Source: Terriglobales bacterium (GTDB lineage Bacteria; Acidobacteriota; Terriglobia; Terriglobales; Acidobacteriaceae). From it: 50,441 bases of DNA. A program made the translations under genes and the position numbers. The stretch covers positions 1-50,441 of the forward strand of contig DATIBR010000009.1 of the NCBI GenBank assembly GCA_035457425.1, written 5' to 3'. The notes below the pieces were generated by a model. That model ran no database searches and was not told where the DNA came from. It was given only the letters and a program-made list of their open reading frames with translations. The first letter of the stretch is position 1. Every line of letters begins with the position of its first letter. Positions 1 through 9,086 of this stretch are shown here, piece after piece.

Positions 1-436
1 TCCCCGCGCCGCCGAGGTGCGTGTGGGCGTCGTTGAAGCCGGGCATGGCGAACTTGCCGCGCAAATTCACAACCTGAGTGTTCTTCCCCTTGACCTTCTT
101 GATGCCATCGTCAAACCCAACGGCCATGACGTGTCCGTCCTTGACCGCTATGGCCTGCAGGATCGCCATGTTCGGTTTCCTGTCGTCAGCTACAGCCAGG
201 CGAATGTGAGGTTCCACACACCAAATGCATTCGACGCCGTTGAATGTGACTTTTCTCTTGGTTTCACCGGACTGCGCTCTCATCAACTCGTCAACTGTCA
301 TGCCGATGTAGATCTGGCCATTGACGAAGATCACGTCCGCCGTCGGTTTCTCCTGCGCAGCGCACATCGCCACTAACAACCCAAGACAAAGAATTGTCCG
401 CGTTAATCCGCGTTCATCCGCGGTAAGGGCTTTCAC
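1..436 (-). CDS. Amidohydrolase, N-terminal part only (cut by window start)
   Basis: Reading leftward from a GTG at 436, the protein has a signal-like start (hydrophobic ILCLGLLVAMCA followed by AQE) and then the amidohydrolase beta-sandwich entry, ending in GKFAMPGFNDAHTHLGG. This contains the family's N-terminal metal-binding HxH (HTH) motif. It resembles the exported, metal-dependent amidohydrolases with a composite domain (imidazolonepropionase-like or family 3); the substrate cannot be told. The GTG start overlaps the TGA stop of the M20 peptidase (GTGA), with GGAGG just upstream, so the two are probably co-translated. The first codons lie in a 10-bp tandem repeat (397-426), so the extreme N-terminus is repeat-derived. 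About 145 residues are visible; the catalytic domain is outside the window. Confidence 0.8.
   Translation of the reverse strand, partial: MKALTADERGLTRTILCLGLLVAMCAAQEKPTADVIFVNGQIYIGMTVDELMRAQSGETKRKVTFNGVECIWCVEPHIRLAVADDRKPNMAILQAIAVKDGHVMAVGFDDGIKKVKGKNTQVVNLRGKFAMPGFNDAHTHLGGAG
397..426. repeat. Three 10-bp tandem units (TCCGCGTTAA type)
   Basis: Units TCCGCGTTAA, TCCGCGTTCA and TCCGCGGTAA lie end to end. They sit inside the first codons of the amidohydrolase gene (minus strand) and encode part of the n-region of its signal peptide. Similar GCGGATTAACGCGG-type repeats are, from memory, scattered in intergenic DNA of many bacteria; that link is recollection and was not searched. Confidence 0.75.
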
Positions 437-1722
437 TCTGCTCCTCCAGCCAACGTCATCATCGTGAGGACGATCCGCTTGAAGCCCAGGTCGCGGTTCG
501 TCGGGTCATACCACTCGTGCAGCGTGTGTGCGCCGCCGCCCTGGCCGCCGGCGCCGATGGTCAACGCCTCCAGTCCCATGGACATCGGGACGTTCGCATC
601 GGTGGACGCCCGCTGCATCCGCGAGCTGTTCCCGAGCTGCGCGTCCACTGCCTTCACGACTTGTAGCATCCGCGAGTCCGGCTTCAGTTCCGCCGCCGGC
701 CGGCTCCCGATGGGCTTGATGTCGAACTTCAGCGGCTGCTGTCCCGGCGCACCGGGCCGCGTCTCCTGCACGGCGTCGCTCACGGCCTGGCGCAGCGCGT
801 TCTCCAGGCGGTCGATCTCCGCGGTCGCCGCCGACCGGATGTCCACGCGCATCGTCGCCGACTCGGGGATGGAGTTCACGCTCGTGCCGCCGGAGATCGC
901 GCCGACGTTGAAGGTCGTCTTGGGATCGCTCGGTACCGGCACCCCCGCCAGCTTCGCGACCGCGCGCGAGAGCGCCACGATGGGATTGGGCACGCCGAAG
1001 TCGCTCCACGAGTGCCCGCCCGCGCCGCGTACCGTGACCTCGAAGCGCCGGCTGCCGAGCGCTTGCGCGATGATGGTATCGGTGGCCGCGCCGTCGAGCA
1101 CCAGCGTGTACGCGATCTTCTCCTTCCACGGCCCGCTGAAGATGTGCCGCATCCCGCGCAGGTCGCCCTCGCCCTCTTCGCCCACGTTCCCGATGAACAC
1201 GACCGGCATCTCGAGCTTCGCGCCCGTTTCTTTCAGCGCCTGCGCCACCGCCAGCAGCGCCGAGACGCCGGCGGCGTTATCGCTGATGCCCGGCCCGTAG
1301 AGCTTGGTGCCCTCGCGCCGGACCTCGAGCTTCGTCCCGGCGGCGAACACGGTGTCGATGTGCGCGCTGACCGCCAGGTACTTCGCGCCGCGGTCCGTGC
1401 CGGGGCGAAAGCCGAAGACGTTCCCCAGTTCGTCCACGTGAACGTCTTTCAGGCCGACGTGCTTGAACTGTTCGGCCAGCCACCTGGAGCGCTGCTGCTC
1501 GCCGAAGGGCGGCGCGGGGATGGCGGTGAGCTCGAGCTGCCGGTCGGCGATCTCGCGCTGGTGGGCGCGCAGCCACTCGACCATCGCGTGGAAGTCGCGC
1601 GCGCCCGCCACGCGCGCCACTTCCTGCGGCGGCGTGAGCTGTTGCGCGGCTGCGTCGGGACGCGGCATCAGGCTGACTACTATAAATAGGTAGGCGAGGA
1701 TTTTCCCGGCGGCGTTCGTCAT
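433..1722 (-). CDS. Exported M20 family metallopeptidase
   Basis: This 429-residue protein is a zinc exopeptidase of the M20 (peptidase T / ArgE / carboxypeptidase G2-like) family. A Sec signal peptide covers about residues 1-26 (ILAYLFIVVSLM then AAAQ). The metal-site motifs are in order: AHIDT (H121, D123), GISDNAAG (D148) and NVGEEGEGDLRG (E182, E183). The dimerisation insert follows with GAGGHSWSDFG, and the last ligand lies in the GGAHTLHEW segment. It probably trims peptides or acylated amino acids in the periplasm. It starts 10 nt after nadE stops and overlaps the downstream amidohydrolase, so the three form one operon. The exact substrate cannot be judged. Confidence 0.92.
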   Translation of the reverse strand: MTNAAGKILAYLFIVVSLMPRPDAAAQQLTPPQEVARVAGARDFHAMVEWLRAHQREIADRQLELTAIPAPPFGEQQRSRWLAEQFKHVGLKDVHVDELGNVFGFRPGTDRGAKYLAVSAHIDTVFAAGTKLEVRREGTKLYGPGISDNAAGVSALLAVAQALKETGAKLEMPVVFIGNVGEEGEGDLRGMRHIFSGPWKEKIAYTLVLDGAATDTIIAQALGSRRFEVTVRGAGGHSWSDFGVPNPIVALSRAVAKLAGVPVPSDPKTTFNVGAISGGTSVNSIPESATMRVDIRSAATAEIDRLENALRQAVSDAVQETRPGAPGQQPLKFDIKPIGSRPAAELKPDSRMLQVVKAVDAQLGNSSRMQRASTDANVPMSMGLEALTIGAGGQGGGAHTLHEWYDPTNRDLGFKRIVLTMMTLAGGAE

Positions 1723-1732
1723 CGCGTCCGGG

Positions 1733-3373
1733 TCAGACTTCCGTCTTCTGCGCGATCGGGAAGCGGCGGCCCATCCCGAACGCCTTTTCCGTGATCTTCA
1801 AGCCCGGCGCGGCCTGCTGGCGCTTGTACTCCGACCGCTCGATCATCCTGATCACGCCGCGCACCAGCGCGACCTCGAACCCGCGGCCCTGCGCGATCTC
1901 CTCGGCCGTCTTGTAGTCCTCCACGTAGTCCTCGAGGATGGCGTCGAGCACCTCGTAGGGCGGCAGCGTGTCGGTGTCGAGCTGGTTCGGCCGCAGCTCC
2001 GCCGACGGCGGCTTCTCGATGGTCGACCGCGGGATGCGCTCGCGCTCGCGGTTCACCCAGCGCGACAGCCGGTACACGAGCGTCTTCGGGACGTCGGAGA
2101 TCACCGCCAGCCCGCCGACCATGTCGCCGTAGAGCGTGCAGTAGCCGACGCCGAGCTCTGACTTGTTCCCCGTGGAAAGCACCAGCGCGCCGCGCTTGTT
2201 GGAGAGCGCCATCAGCACCGCGCCGCGGATGCGCGACTGAATGTTCTCCTCCGTCACGTCCTCCTTGCAGCCCGCGAACGCCGGCTTGAGCGCCTTCAGG
2301 TAGTCCTCGTAGATCTCCTGCACCGGGATCAGCTCGAAACTCATGCCCAGGTTCTTGGCCAACGCCTTCGAGTCGTCGATGCTTCCCGGCGAAGAGAACT
2401 TCGTCGGCATGCCGACGCCCATGACGTTCTCGCCGCCGAGGGCGTCCACCGCGATGGCGGCCGTCAGCGCCGAATCGATGCCGCCGCTCAGCCCCACCAG
2501 CACCTTCTGGAAGCCGCACTTCCGCACGTAGTCGCGCGTGCCCAGCACCAGCGCCGCATAGGAACTCGCTTCGGGACCCTGCACCTGCACGTGCACTTCG
2601 CCCTGAAGGGTGGCCGAATCGAAATACACCAGGTCCTCTTCGAATGATTTCGCCTCTGCCACCACGCGGCCGTCGGGCGCGATCACCACCGACGATCCGT
2701 CGAACACCAAGCTGTCGTTTCCGCCGACCGAGTTCACCAGCACGACGGGCAGCTTGTACTCGGTCGCGATGGCGGCGAGCATCTTGCGCCGCGTCGTCCG
2801 CTTGCCGAAGTGCCACGGCGAGGCGGAGATGTTGAGCACGAAGTTGCCGCCGGCCTTGACCAGCTGCTCCACCGGGTCCACGCGGTACAACCGGTGGTGC
2901 CAGAAGTGCTTGTCGTTCCACGCGTCTTCGCAGATGGTGAGGGCCATCTGGTTGCCGCAGAACGGAAGCAGCTCCTGCTTCTCGGCCGGCGCGAAGTGCC
3001 GCGACTCGTCGAACACGTCGTAGGTGGGCAGCAGCATCTTGGATTGCACGAAGTCGATCTTGCCGTCGCGCAGCAGCACCGCCGAGTTCATGACCGACTT
3101 GCCGGTCTCCTGCCGAGCCGGCGTGACCGCGCCCACGATGACGGCGATCCCGCGCGTCGCCGCGGCGATCTGCTCCATGCTTTCCTGGTTCTTCTTGAGA
3201 AAGGCGGGCTTTTCCAGCAGGTCGCGCGGCGGATAGCCGCAGACGGACAGCTCGGGAAAGAGGATGAGCCCGGCGCCCGCCTGCGTGGCGCGGCGCGCGC
3301 AGTCGATGATCTTCTGCGCGTTCCCGGAGAAATCACCGACCGTGGTGTCGATCTGCCCGAGCGCGATCTTCAC
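1733..3373 (-). CDS. nadE: Glutamine-dependent NAD(+) synthetase
   Basis: This 546-residue enzyme makes NAD from deamido-NAD, ATP and glutamine-derived ammonia. The N-terminal nitrilase-fold glutaminase (about 1-260) carries the triad E41 (FPELS), K112 (SKMLLPTYDV) and C148 (LTICEDAW). The C-terminal ATP-pyrophosphatase synthetase domain has SGGIDS at 296-301, and the length is normal for the two-domain bacterial form. The start codon is GTG at 3373. TACACT lies exactly 6 nt upstream and no Shine-Dalgarno is visible, so the mRNA is probably leaderless. It is the first gene of an operon with the M20 peptidase and amidohydrolase, which are not obviously linked to NAD synthesis. Confidence 0.97.
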   Translation of the reverse strand: MKIALGQIDTTVGDFSGNAQKIIDCARRATQAGAGLILFPELSVCGYPPRDLLEKPAFLKKNQESMEQIAAATRGIAVIVGAVTPARQETGKSVMNSAVLLRDGKIDFVQSKMLLPTYDVFDESRHFAPAEKQELLPFCGNQMALTICEDAWNDKHFWHHRLYRVDPVEQLVKAGGNFVLNISASPWHFGKRTTRRKMLAAIATEYKLPVVLVNSVGGNDSLVFDGSSVVIAPDGRVVAEAKSFEEDLVYFDSATLQGEVHVQVQGPEASSYAALVLGTRDYVRKCGFQKVLVGLSGGIDSALTAAIAVDALGGENVMGVGMPTKFSSPGSIDDSKALAKNLGMSFELIPVQEIYEDYLKALKPAFAGCKEDVTEENIQSRIRGAVLMALSNKRGALVLSTGNKSELGVGYCTLYGDMVGGLAVISDVPKTLVYRLSRWVNRERERIPRSTIEKPPSAELRPNQLDTDTLPPYEVLDAILEDYVEDYKTAEEIAQGRGFEVALVRGVIRMIERSEYKRQQAAPGLKITEKAFGMGRRFPIAQKTEV

Positions 3374-3379
3374 AGCACC

Positions 3380-3385
3380 AGTGTA
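3380..3385 (-). promoter_or_regulatory. Putative -10 box for leaderless nadE
   Basis: TACACT on the minus strand is followed by 6 nt and then the GTG start of nadE, so transcription would start at or next to the start codon. No convincing -35 was found. The support is mainly that the same spacing recurs at six other genes in this window. Confidence 0.5.
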
Positions 3386-3414
3386 CGGCGGCGGCTTGCG
3401 AACAGGCTAGCGGA

Positions 3415-4473
3415 CTACCGCGGGATGGGCGGCGGCTGCGGCGCGTTCGGCCCGGGATCGCCGGGTGTCGGCAGCGGCGTGTTGTTCGGGTCGGTCGGCG
3501 TCACGCCTACCGGCGATGGCGGACGGATGGTGTCCTGGTTCTGCGCCGGGTCTTCCCCCGGACGCCGCAGGGACGGACGGGTGGGCGCGGCCGGCGCCGG
3601 GGCCAGCGGGCCCTGCGCCACCGCGGTCGGATCCGCCGGCATCTCGCGTTCGGTGCGGACGATCTTGGTCCCATCGCCCTTCATCACCTTGATCTGCGTG
3701 CACTCGTCGCCCACGAAGCGCACGAAGTAGACGTCGGCCGGAGGCATGCCGTAGAGCCACTCCTCGTACTCGATGTCGCCGTCGCGCTCGCGGATCTTCT
3801 GGGTGGGGCGGCCCTTGGTCTCGATGACCATCTCCTTCTTCATCCCCACCAGCGGCTCGTGGTTCTTGATGGCTTCGCGAACTTTGGGCGGCAGGCTGTC
3901 CATGTAGACGTCGGTCGCCGACTTCCCCGCCCCGAACGTGAGCACCGGCGCGAGCAGCTGCTTCACTTCGTCCACGGTCAGATCCGGAACGTACTTGTCG
4001 AACACGACCGTGACCATGGAGCCCTTGGCGTCGGTGTTGGCTTGCGGCGCGATCGCCGTCTCGCCGCCGCTCGACGCGATCCGGATGCGCTGGTACCACT
4101 TCTGCTTCTTCTTCGGGCCGCCGTTGATCTCGAAGATGATCTTGTTGTCCTTGAAGTCGATGTTCGTGATCTGCGCCTTCTCGCCGGTGCGCGCGGTCGC
4201 GCCGTTGTTGGCAACCAGCCCGACCAGCGTGGCGTCGCTCGGGCTCACTTCTCCGTTGCGGATGGTCAGGCCTTTGTCGCCCATTGGGAACGGCTTGCGG
4301 GCGAAAACGAACTCGGCATTCAGCGTGCGCACCAGCGTCATGCGCGTCTCGATCGAGATCGGCTGTTTGGAGGACGCGGGCGATCGGCTGGGCTTAGCGG
4401 GTGTCTGGTCGGCGAGCAGAGGAATGGCGAGCAGTGCGCAAAGCGCGAGGAAAAGGCGCGGGGCGGGTCTCAT
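3415..4473 (-). CDS. Exported protein of unknown function with proline-rich tail
   Basis: I do not recognise this 352-residue protein. A signal peptide is clear (LFLALCALLAIPLLA then DQTPAKPS, about residues 1-22). The middle (about 40-280) looks like a folded domain with few low-complexity stretches, including EEWLYGMPPADVYFVRFVGD. The last 80 residues are rich in proline and threonine (GEDPAQNQ, PTDPNNTPLPTPGDPGP) and end in PPPIPR, like an extended linker or wall-facing tail. It lies 80 nt downstream of the CPBP protease on the same strand and may be the last gene of that unit. Location is likely periplasm or outer face; function unknown. Confidence 0.8.
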   Translation of the reverse strand: MRPAPRLFLALCALLAIPLLADQTPAKPSRSPASSKQPISIETRMTLVRTLNAEFVFARKPFPMGDKGLTIRNGEVSPSDATLVGLVANNGATARTGEKAQITNIDFKDNKIIFEINGGPKKKQKWYQRIRIASSGGETAIAPQANTDAKGSMVTVVFDKYVPDLTVDEVKQLLAPVLTFGAGKSATDVYMDSLPPKVREAIKNHEPLVGMKKEMVIETKGRPTQKIRERDGDIEYEEWLYGMPPADVYFVRFVGDECTQIKVMKGDGTKIVRTEREMPADPTAVAQGPLAPAPAAPTRPSLRRPGEDPAQNQDTIRPPSPVGVTPTDPNNTPLPTPGDPGPNAPQPPPIPR

Positions 4474-4554
4474 GGCCGGGGATTCCTGTGACGCCCATCA
4501 TTCGCCTTTGACCACCCTTTTGCAAGCCCAGACCGGCGAACAGCAGGCGCTCTC

Positions 4555-5511
4555 CTAGAATTGGATGCCGCCATCTGGCCCGGCGTGCGTGCCACGCGCA
4601 GGATTTCGCGCCAGCCCGCCATATCCCGGGATGACCTCCAGCCCCGCGGCCGGCCGCCGGTACAGCCGGACGATGGGCACGATCCCGAGCAGGATCACCA
4701 CCGTCGCCACCGCGCTGCCTTCGATGCCGTAGCCACCACCGGTCAACCAGACCGGTCCCTGGGCGCGCCCCTGCACCAGCACCGCGAACTCCGTGATCCC
4801 GCTGACCGGCAGCCCGAAAACGACTCCCAGCATGAAGTTCCACCCGAAGTGGATCCCGAACGGCAGCCAGAGCGCGCCTGTCCGCAGATAGGCCAGCGCC
4901 AAGAGCGCGCCGATCACCACCGTGTTCGCCGTCGACGCCACCGTGCGACTCGGGTTGTTCCAGTGCACCAGCCCGAACAGCACCGACAGCACGAATATCC
5001 CGAGCCACGGCCCCCAGCGCGGCCCGCCTGCCTCCACCAGCCGCTGGAAGGGATACCCGCGGAAGGCGACCTCTTCCTTCATCGCCGCCACCGCGATCAG
5101 GAGTGCGAGCAGCCCGACCGCGACGAATCCACGCACCGAAGGCCGCATCGTGAACTGCACGTCGCCGCCGACGCGGATGGCCAGCACGCAGGCCGTCACC
5201 ATACCCGCGCCCAGCAACGTCCCATCTACTACCTGGCGGAACCACGCACCGTGGGTCGGGAAGCCCTGCGCGGCGAGTTTCCCCTCATCCACTTTGTCAG
5301 CCACGGTGAGCAGGAGACCGAAGCCCGCGATCATCAGAGCCAGCGACATCGGCTGCTGCAGGAAGACGTAGACCGCCGGCGCGTCGCGCCCGGCGATGAA
5401 CCCGGCCGTCGCGCCGCTCAGCAGCTCGGCGCCGACCACCGCCAGCACACCCATGAGGAAGCGCCACGTGGCGCGCACCCGACCGTCTCGCGCGATGAAT
5501 ATCTTCTTCAT
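4555..5511 (-). CDS. CPBP family intramembrane metalloprotease
   Basis: This 318-residue membrane protein has the CPBP (CAAX protease and bacteriocin-processing, Abi) signature. The first motif is KEEVAFRGYPFQRL with the catalytic EExxxR. The second is FGLVHWNNP, the FxxxH motif. The third is GIHFGWNFMLG, HxxxN/B-like. Several hydrophobic helices surround these motifs (for example VGLLALLIAVAAM and IFVLSVLFGLV). Such proteases cut membrane-embedded substrates; the target is unknown. It starts 6 nt after the GHMP kinase stops, so it belongs to the same operon. Confidence 0.9.
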   Translation of the reverse strand: MKKIFIARDGRVRATWRFLMGVLAVVGAELLSGATAGFIAGRDAPAVYVFLQQPMSLALMIAGFGLLLTVADKVDEGKLAAQGFPTHGAWFRQVVDGTLLGAGMVTACVLAIRVGGDVQFTMRPSVRGFVAVGLLALLIAVAAMKEEVAFRGYPFQRLVEAGGPRWGPWLGIFVLSVLFGLVHWNNPSRTVASTANTVVIGALLALAYLRTGALWLPFGIHFGWNFMLGVVFGLPVSGITEFAVLVQGRAQGPVWLTGGGYGIEGSAVATVVILLGIVPIVRLYRRPAAGLEVIPGYGGLARNPARGTHAGPDGGIQF

Positions 5512-5517
5512 TGAGAT

Positions 5518-6540
5518 TCAGCCACGCGCTCCGACCACCGTCACGCCGTCGCGCGCCACGCGGAACGGCAGGATGCGCGCGCCCGCGCGCTGCACGGCTT
5601 CGGCCACTCGGTGACGCTTCTCCGGCGGCGCCAGAAAGACCACGCATCCGCCACCGCCGGCGCCGCACACCTTGGCTGCGCTTGCGCCGCTCGCCAACGC
5701 CGCCGCGATCAACTTGTCGATCAGCGGCGTCGAGATGCGCGGAGCGTTGGTCTTGCGCAGCTTCCACTCCGCGCGCAGTAACGCGCCCACCTCCCGCCAC
5801 GCGCCACGCGCCAGCGCCTGGTGCATGCCGCGCGCGATCTCGGCGATCTGGTCGAAGTTCTTGAGCACGCGCCGGTCGCCGTTGATGTGCGCCTGGAAGA
5901 CCTCCCAGTTGTTGATCCCGCTCTGCCGCGGCGCGCCGGTGTATGCCAGCACGAAGCGCGCCTCGATCTCCTCCGCCGGCACCGGGATGGCCTCGCGGTG
6001 CGCGCCGTCCGGCTCCAGGTGGATGGCGTTCACGCCGCCGTAGAGCGCCGGGTAGTAATCCTGGCAGCCGGTCGGGACCTTGATGAGCTGTGCCTCCACG
6101 TTTTGGGCGGTCACCCGGATCTGCTCGCGGTCGAGATGTCGTCCCGTCCACGCCGCCAGCGCCGCCGTCGTGGCCACCATCAGCGCCGACGACCCCGAGA
6201 TGCCCGCGCCGGCCGGGGACTCCGAGTTGGTCTCGATCTCCATGCCGCCCTGCGGCGCGAAGAACCGAACCAGGTACGCCGCCAGCGGATGCTTGTATTT
6301 CTTCGCGCGACAGAGCGCCGCAAGGTCCGCGAAGACTTCTTCCCGCTTGGTGTCGATCGATCTGAGATGGATGCGCTTTCCCGGGAGCGGCGCGATCCGG
6401 CAGCGCGTCAGGATGTTCACCCCGAAGTTCACCGTGATCGCGCCGGGATGAAACAGGTACAGCGGCCAGATGTCCAGAGTGCCGCCTGCCAGGTCGACCC
6501 GGCAGCACGCGTGCGCGACGATCGTTCCCTTGTCGGCCAT
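5518..6540 (-). CDS. GHMP family sugar kinase
   Basis: This 340-residue kinase belongs to the GHMP superfamily. Features in order are the N-terminal VDLAGGTLDIWPLY, the ATP-binding glycine-rich loop SPAGAGISGSSALM (near residue 110) and the C-terminal motif VCGAGGGGCVVF. The opening resembles heptose-7-phosphate and related sugar kinases (RIDFAGGTxD type) more than homoserine or mevalonate kinases, so a sugar substrate is likely; which sugar is unclear. The start ATG at 6540 overlaps the stop of the decarboxylase (ATGA). The open frame continues far upstream inside that gene, but this ATG gives the natural family N-terminus. Confidence 0.9.
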   Translation of the reverse strand: MADKGTIVAHACCRVDLAGGTLDIWPLYLFHPGAITVNFGVNILTRCRIAPLPGKRIHLRSIDTKREEVFADLAALCRAKKYKHPLAAYLVRFFAPQGGMEIETNSESPAGAGISGSSALMVATTAALAAWTGRHLDREQIRVTAQNVEAQLIKVPTGCQDYYPALYGGVNAIHLEPDGAHREAIPVPAEEIEARFVLAYTGAPRQSGINNWEVFQAHINGDRRVLKNFDQIAEIARGMHQALARGAWREVGALLRAEWKLRKTNAPRISTPLIDKLIAAALASGASAAKVCGAGGGGCVVFLAPPEKRHRVAEAVQRAGARILPFRVARDGVTVVGARG

Positions 6541-7934
6541 CAGGCTTGCCTGGCTGCCGCCAGAGCCTCTTCCACCACCGCGTCCACGTCCGCGTCGTTG
6601 GTGCGATGGTTCACGATGCACGCCCGCAGCGCAAACCGCCCGCGGATGGTCGCATTCGAAAGGTACACCCGGCCGCGCTCGATGATCCTCTTCAACACGC
6701 GCGCGTTGCCGGCGTCGTCGAGCGCGCGCACGCGGAAGCACACGGCGCTCAGCGGCACAGGCGCCAGCAGCTCGAGCTGCGGCTCTTTCCGAATCCTCTC
6801 CGCCAGCCGCTGCGCCAGTCCCAAGTCCTCGCGGATCGACTCCCGGAACGCCGCCAGCCCGTGGTAGCGCAGCGAGAGCCACAGCTTGAGCGCGCGGAAG
6901 CGCCGCGATAGCTCCACCGACTCCTCGAAGAACACGAAGCCTTCGAGCGGGTCGGCCGTCAGCGACTTGGCGTAATCGCCGGTGTGCGAGAAGGCGCGCT
7001 GGGCCGCCGCCGCGTCGCGGAACAGCAGGCAGCCGCAGTCCACCGGCTGGTAGAGCCACTTGTGCGCGTCGAGCGAAAGCGAGTCGGCTTCATGCAATCC
7101 GGAAAACTTCTCCGGCGCCGCCATCGCGGCCAGCGCGCCGTACGCGCCGTCCACGTGCATCCATAACCCGTGCTCGCGCGCGGTGGCGGAGATCTCGCGC
7201 AGCGGATCGATGGCGCCGGTGTTGACCGTGCCCGCAGTCGCCACGACGGCCATCGGCTGCTTCCCCGCACTCCAGTCCGCCGCGACGGCCGCGCGCAGCG
7301 CTCCCGGCTTCATCTGAAAGTTCTCATCCACCTCGACCAGCCGCAGGTTCGCGTGCCCGAGCCCCAGCAGCGCGAGCGCCTTCGGGATCGACATGTGCAC
7401 TTCCTGCGAGGCGTACACCACGCCCGGCCGCGCGCCTTGCGCGTTTGCCGGCAACTTCGCCTCGCGCGCCATCGCCAGCCCCATCAGGTTCGCCGCGGAG
7501 CCTCCGCCGCACAGTGAGCCCGTGAACCCCTTGCATCCGACCGCCTCGGCCAGCCCGCGCACCACGGCGCGCTCGATCGTCACCGCCGCCGGCCCCGACC
7601 GCCATGCTGTCACGTTCTGGTTCAGCACGCTGGCGAAGAAATCGCCCAGCGCCGCCACCGGCTCGCCCGACCCCAGCACGTACCCGAAGAACCGCCCGTT
7701 CTCCGGACGCGCCTGCTCCGCCACCTTGGGCAGCGCGTCGAGTGCCTCCGCTCCCATGCCCTGCTCCGGCAGCGCCTGCCCGAACAGCTCTTCGGTCATC
7801 CTTCCTGAAGTCTTGGGAAACGCCGGCATCCGGTCGATGCCGGCGAGATACTCGGCCGCCATCTCGCTCGCGCGCGCGGCGAGCGCGCGGAATTCGGCGT
7901 CGGAAATGGAAAGGCGGCTCATGTGAGCCGCCAT
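6540..7934 (-). CDS. PLP-dependent group II amino acid decarboxylase
   Basis: This 464-residue protein belongs to the aromatic-L-amino-acid / glutamate decarboxylase (group II) family, cytosolic, converting an amino acid to an amine and CO2. Visible hallmarks are H180 that stacks on PLP (YASQEVHMSIPKA), D262 (HVDGAYGA) and the Schiff-base lysine K292 in DSLSLDAHKWLYQP. SLCGGGSAANL forms the phosphate site. The start is 7934 or the internal ATG at 7922 (MSRLSI). A 20-bp palindrome covers both starts, and TACAAT lies 10 nt before the second. It probably shares a unit with the propeller gene 20 nt upstream. The substrate cannot be read from the sequence. Confidence 0.92.
   Translation of the reverse strand: MAAHMSRLSISDAEFRALAARASEMAAEYLAGIDRMPAFPKTSGRMTEELFGQALPEQGMGAEALDALPKVAEQARPENGRFFGYVLGSGEPVAALGDFFASVLNQNVTAWRSGPAAVTIERAVVRGLAEAVGCKGFTGSLCGGGSAANLMGLAMAREAKLPANAQGARPGVVYASQEVHMSIPKALALLGLGHANLRLVEVDENFQMKPGALRAAVAADWSAGKQPMAVVATAGTVNTGAIDPLREISATAREHGLWMHVDGAYGALAAMAAPEKFSGLHEADSLSLDAHKWLYQPVDCGCLLFRDAAAAQRAFSHTGDYAKSLTADPLEGFVFFEESVELSRRFRALKLWLSLRYHGLAAFRESIREDLGLAQRLAERIRKEPQLELLAPVPLSAVCFRVRALDDAGNARVLKRIIERGRVYLSNATIRGRFALRACIVNHRTNDADVDAVVEEALAAARQA
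7913..7932. repeat. 20-bp perfect palindrome over the decarboxylase start
   Basis: GGCGGCTCA, two bases, then TGAGCCGCC. In the mRNA this can form an 8-bp hairpin with a 4-nt loop that covers both possible start codons of the decarboxylase. Near-identical arms (GCGGCTCAC / GTGAGCCGC) recur just upstream of the LptFG gene at 25005-25030. Confidence 0.8.
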
Positions 7935-7954
7935 TGTATCGAACCCTCTTTTGA

Positions 7955-8995
7955 CTATCTCTTATCTGCGACCGTGGCGCCCGGCTGCACCGCCGCGCCC
8001 TGCGTGGACGGAGCCGCCTTCGCGTTCGCCGGCGCAGTCGCATTGCTCTCCACGCGCTTCAGGATGACGAGCTTCGAACGTCCCTCGCGCCCGCCGGGCA
8101 TGTACACCATCTTCTTCTGCGGATCGAAGGCCAGCGTGTGTCCGCGCACCTGCGTCTTCAGCTCGTGCTCGCTGATGAAGCGGTTGTTGTCGGTGGCGAT
8201 CATGTTGACCGACCCGCCGCTGTCGGCCGCGTAGAGCGTCCGGTTGCTCTCGTCGAACCACAACGTGTCCGTGCCGCCGGCCGCCGGGATGCGAGCGATC
8301 TCCTCCCCGTTATCGGCGTTGAGGACCAGCACGGCGAAGCGCACGGCCACGAACAGCCGCCGCTGCTGAACGTCGATCGCCAAGCCCGTCGGCTGCGATG
8401 CCCGCAGCTTGAAGCGCTTCGTCACCTGGTTGTCCGGCCCGATGGCCGCCACCGTCGCCTGGTCCTGCACGCTCACGAAGACCGATCTGCTGCCCGGGTC
8501 CCACGCCAGCTCCTCCGGGATCCCGCCCACGTCGATCTTCGTGCCCGCACCGCCCTGGGCAGGGTCGACCACCGAAACCGAGTTCGCCCGCCAGTTGCTC
8601 ACGTACAGCTTCCCGCCGGGCACGAGCAGCAGCGCGTTGGGCGAAGTGTCGAGCGCCACCTTGTTCTCCAGCTTCCAGGTCTTCACGTCGATGACGGCAA
8701 GCGCGTTCGAACCGGCGCTCGCCACGTAGACCTTGCCGGCCTGCGCGTCGACCGCCAGGCCGCGCGGCTCGGCGATGTCGGTGACCTGCGCGATGATGCG
8801 CCGCTTGGCGGGGTCGAAGATATCGACCTTGTCGGCCCCGCGGTGTGCGATGACCAGCTTGCCGTCGGCCCACGCCAGCGTATCGAACCCGGGGCGCCCG
8901 GGGATATCGATGATCGCCACCTGGCGCAGCTGCGCCGCCGAGGCGACCACCAGCACGGACGTGAGGAAGAAGGCCAACCGCCGTAGATTTCGCAT
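7955..8995 (-). CDS. Exported YVTN-type beta-propeller protein
   Basis: The 346-residue product has a signal peptide (LAFFLTSVLVVASAA, residues 7-21). About seven propeller blades of roughly 40 residues follow, each with a recurring pattern such as AKRRIIAQVTDIAEPRGLAVD and GKVYVASAGSNALAVID. This is the YVTN/NHL repeat fold. A low-complexity Ala/Pro tail (TAPANAKAAPSTQGAAVQPG) closes it. Such proteins usually mediate binding or have unrecognised enzymatic roles outside the cytoplasm; nothing shows a catalytic site. It is 20 nt upstream of the decarboxylase, so co-transcription is likely. Confidence 0.85.
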   Translation of the reverse strand: MRNLRRLAFFLTSVLVVASAAQLRQVAIIDIPGRPGFDTLAWADGKLVIAHRGADKVDIFDPAKRRIIAQVTDIAEPRGLAVDAQAGKVYVASAGSNALAVIDVKTWKLENKVALDTSPNALLLVPGGKLYVSNWRANSVSVVDPAQGGAGTKIDVGGIPEELAWDPGSRSVFVSVQDQATVAAIGPDNQVTKRFKLRASQPTGLAIDVQQRRLFVAVRFAVLVLNADNGEEIARIPAAGGTDTLWFDESNRTLYAADSGGSVNMIATDNNRFISEHELKTQVRGHTLAFDPQKKMVYMPGGREGRSKLVILKRVESNATAPANAKAAPSTQGAAVQPGATVADKR

Positions 8996-9086
8996 GATAG
9001 GTAGACGAAGGGGCCGCGTACGGCTAGATGGGATGCCGCCAGCAGCTGTTCTGCTGCCTCAAGCCCTAAGGTGCCCGCCGGCCGCT

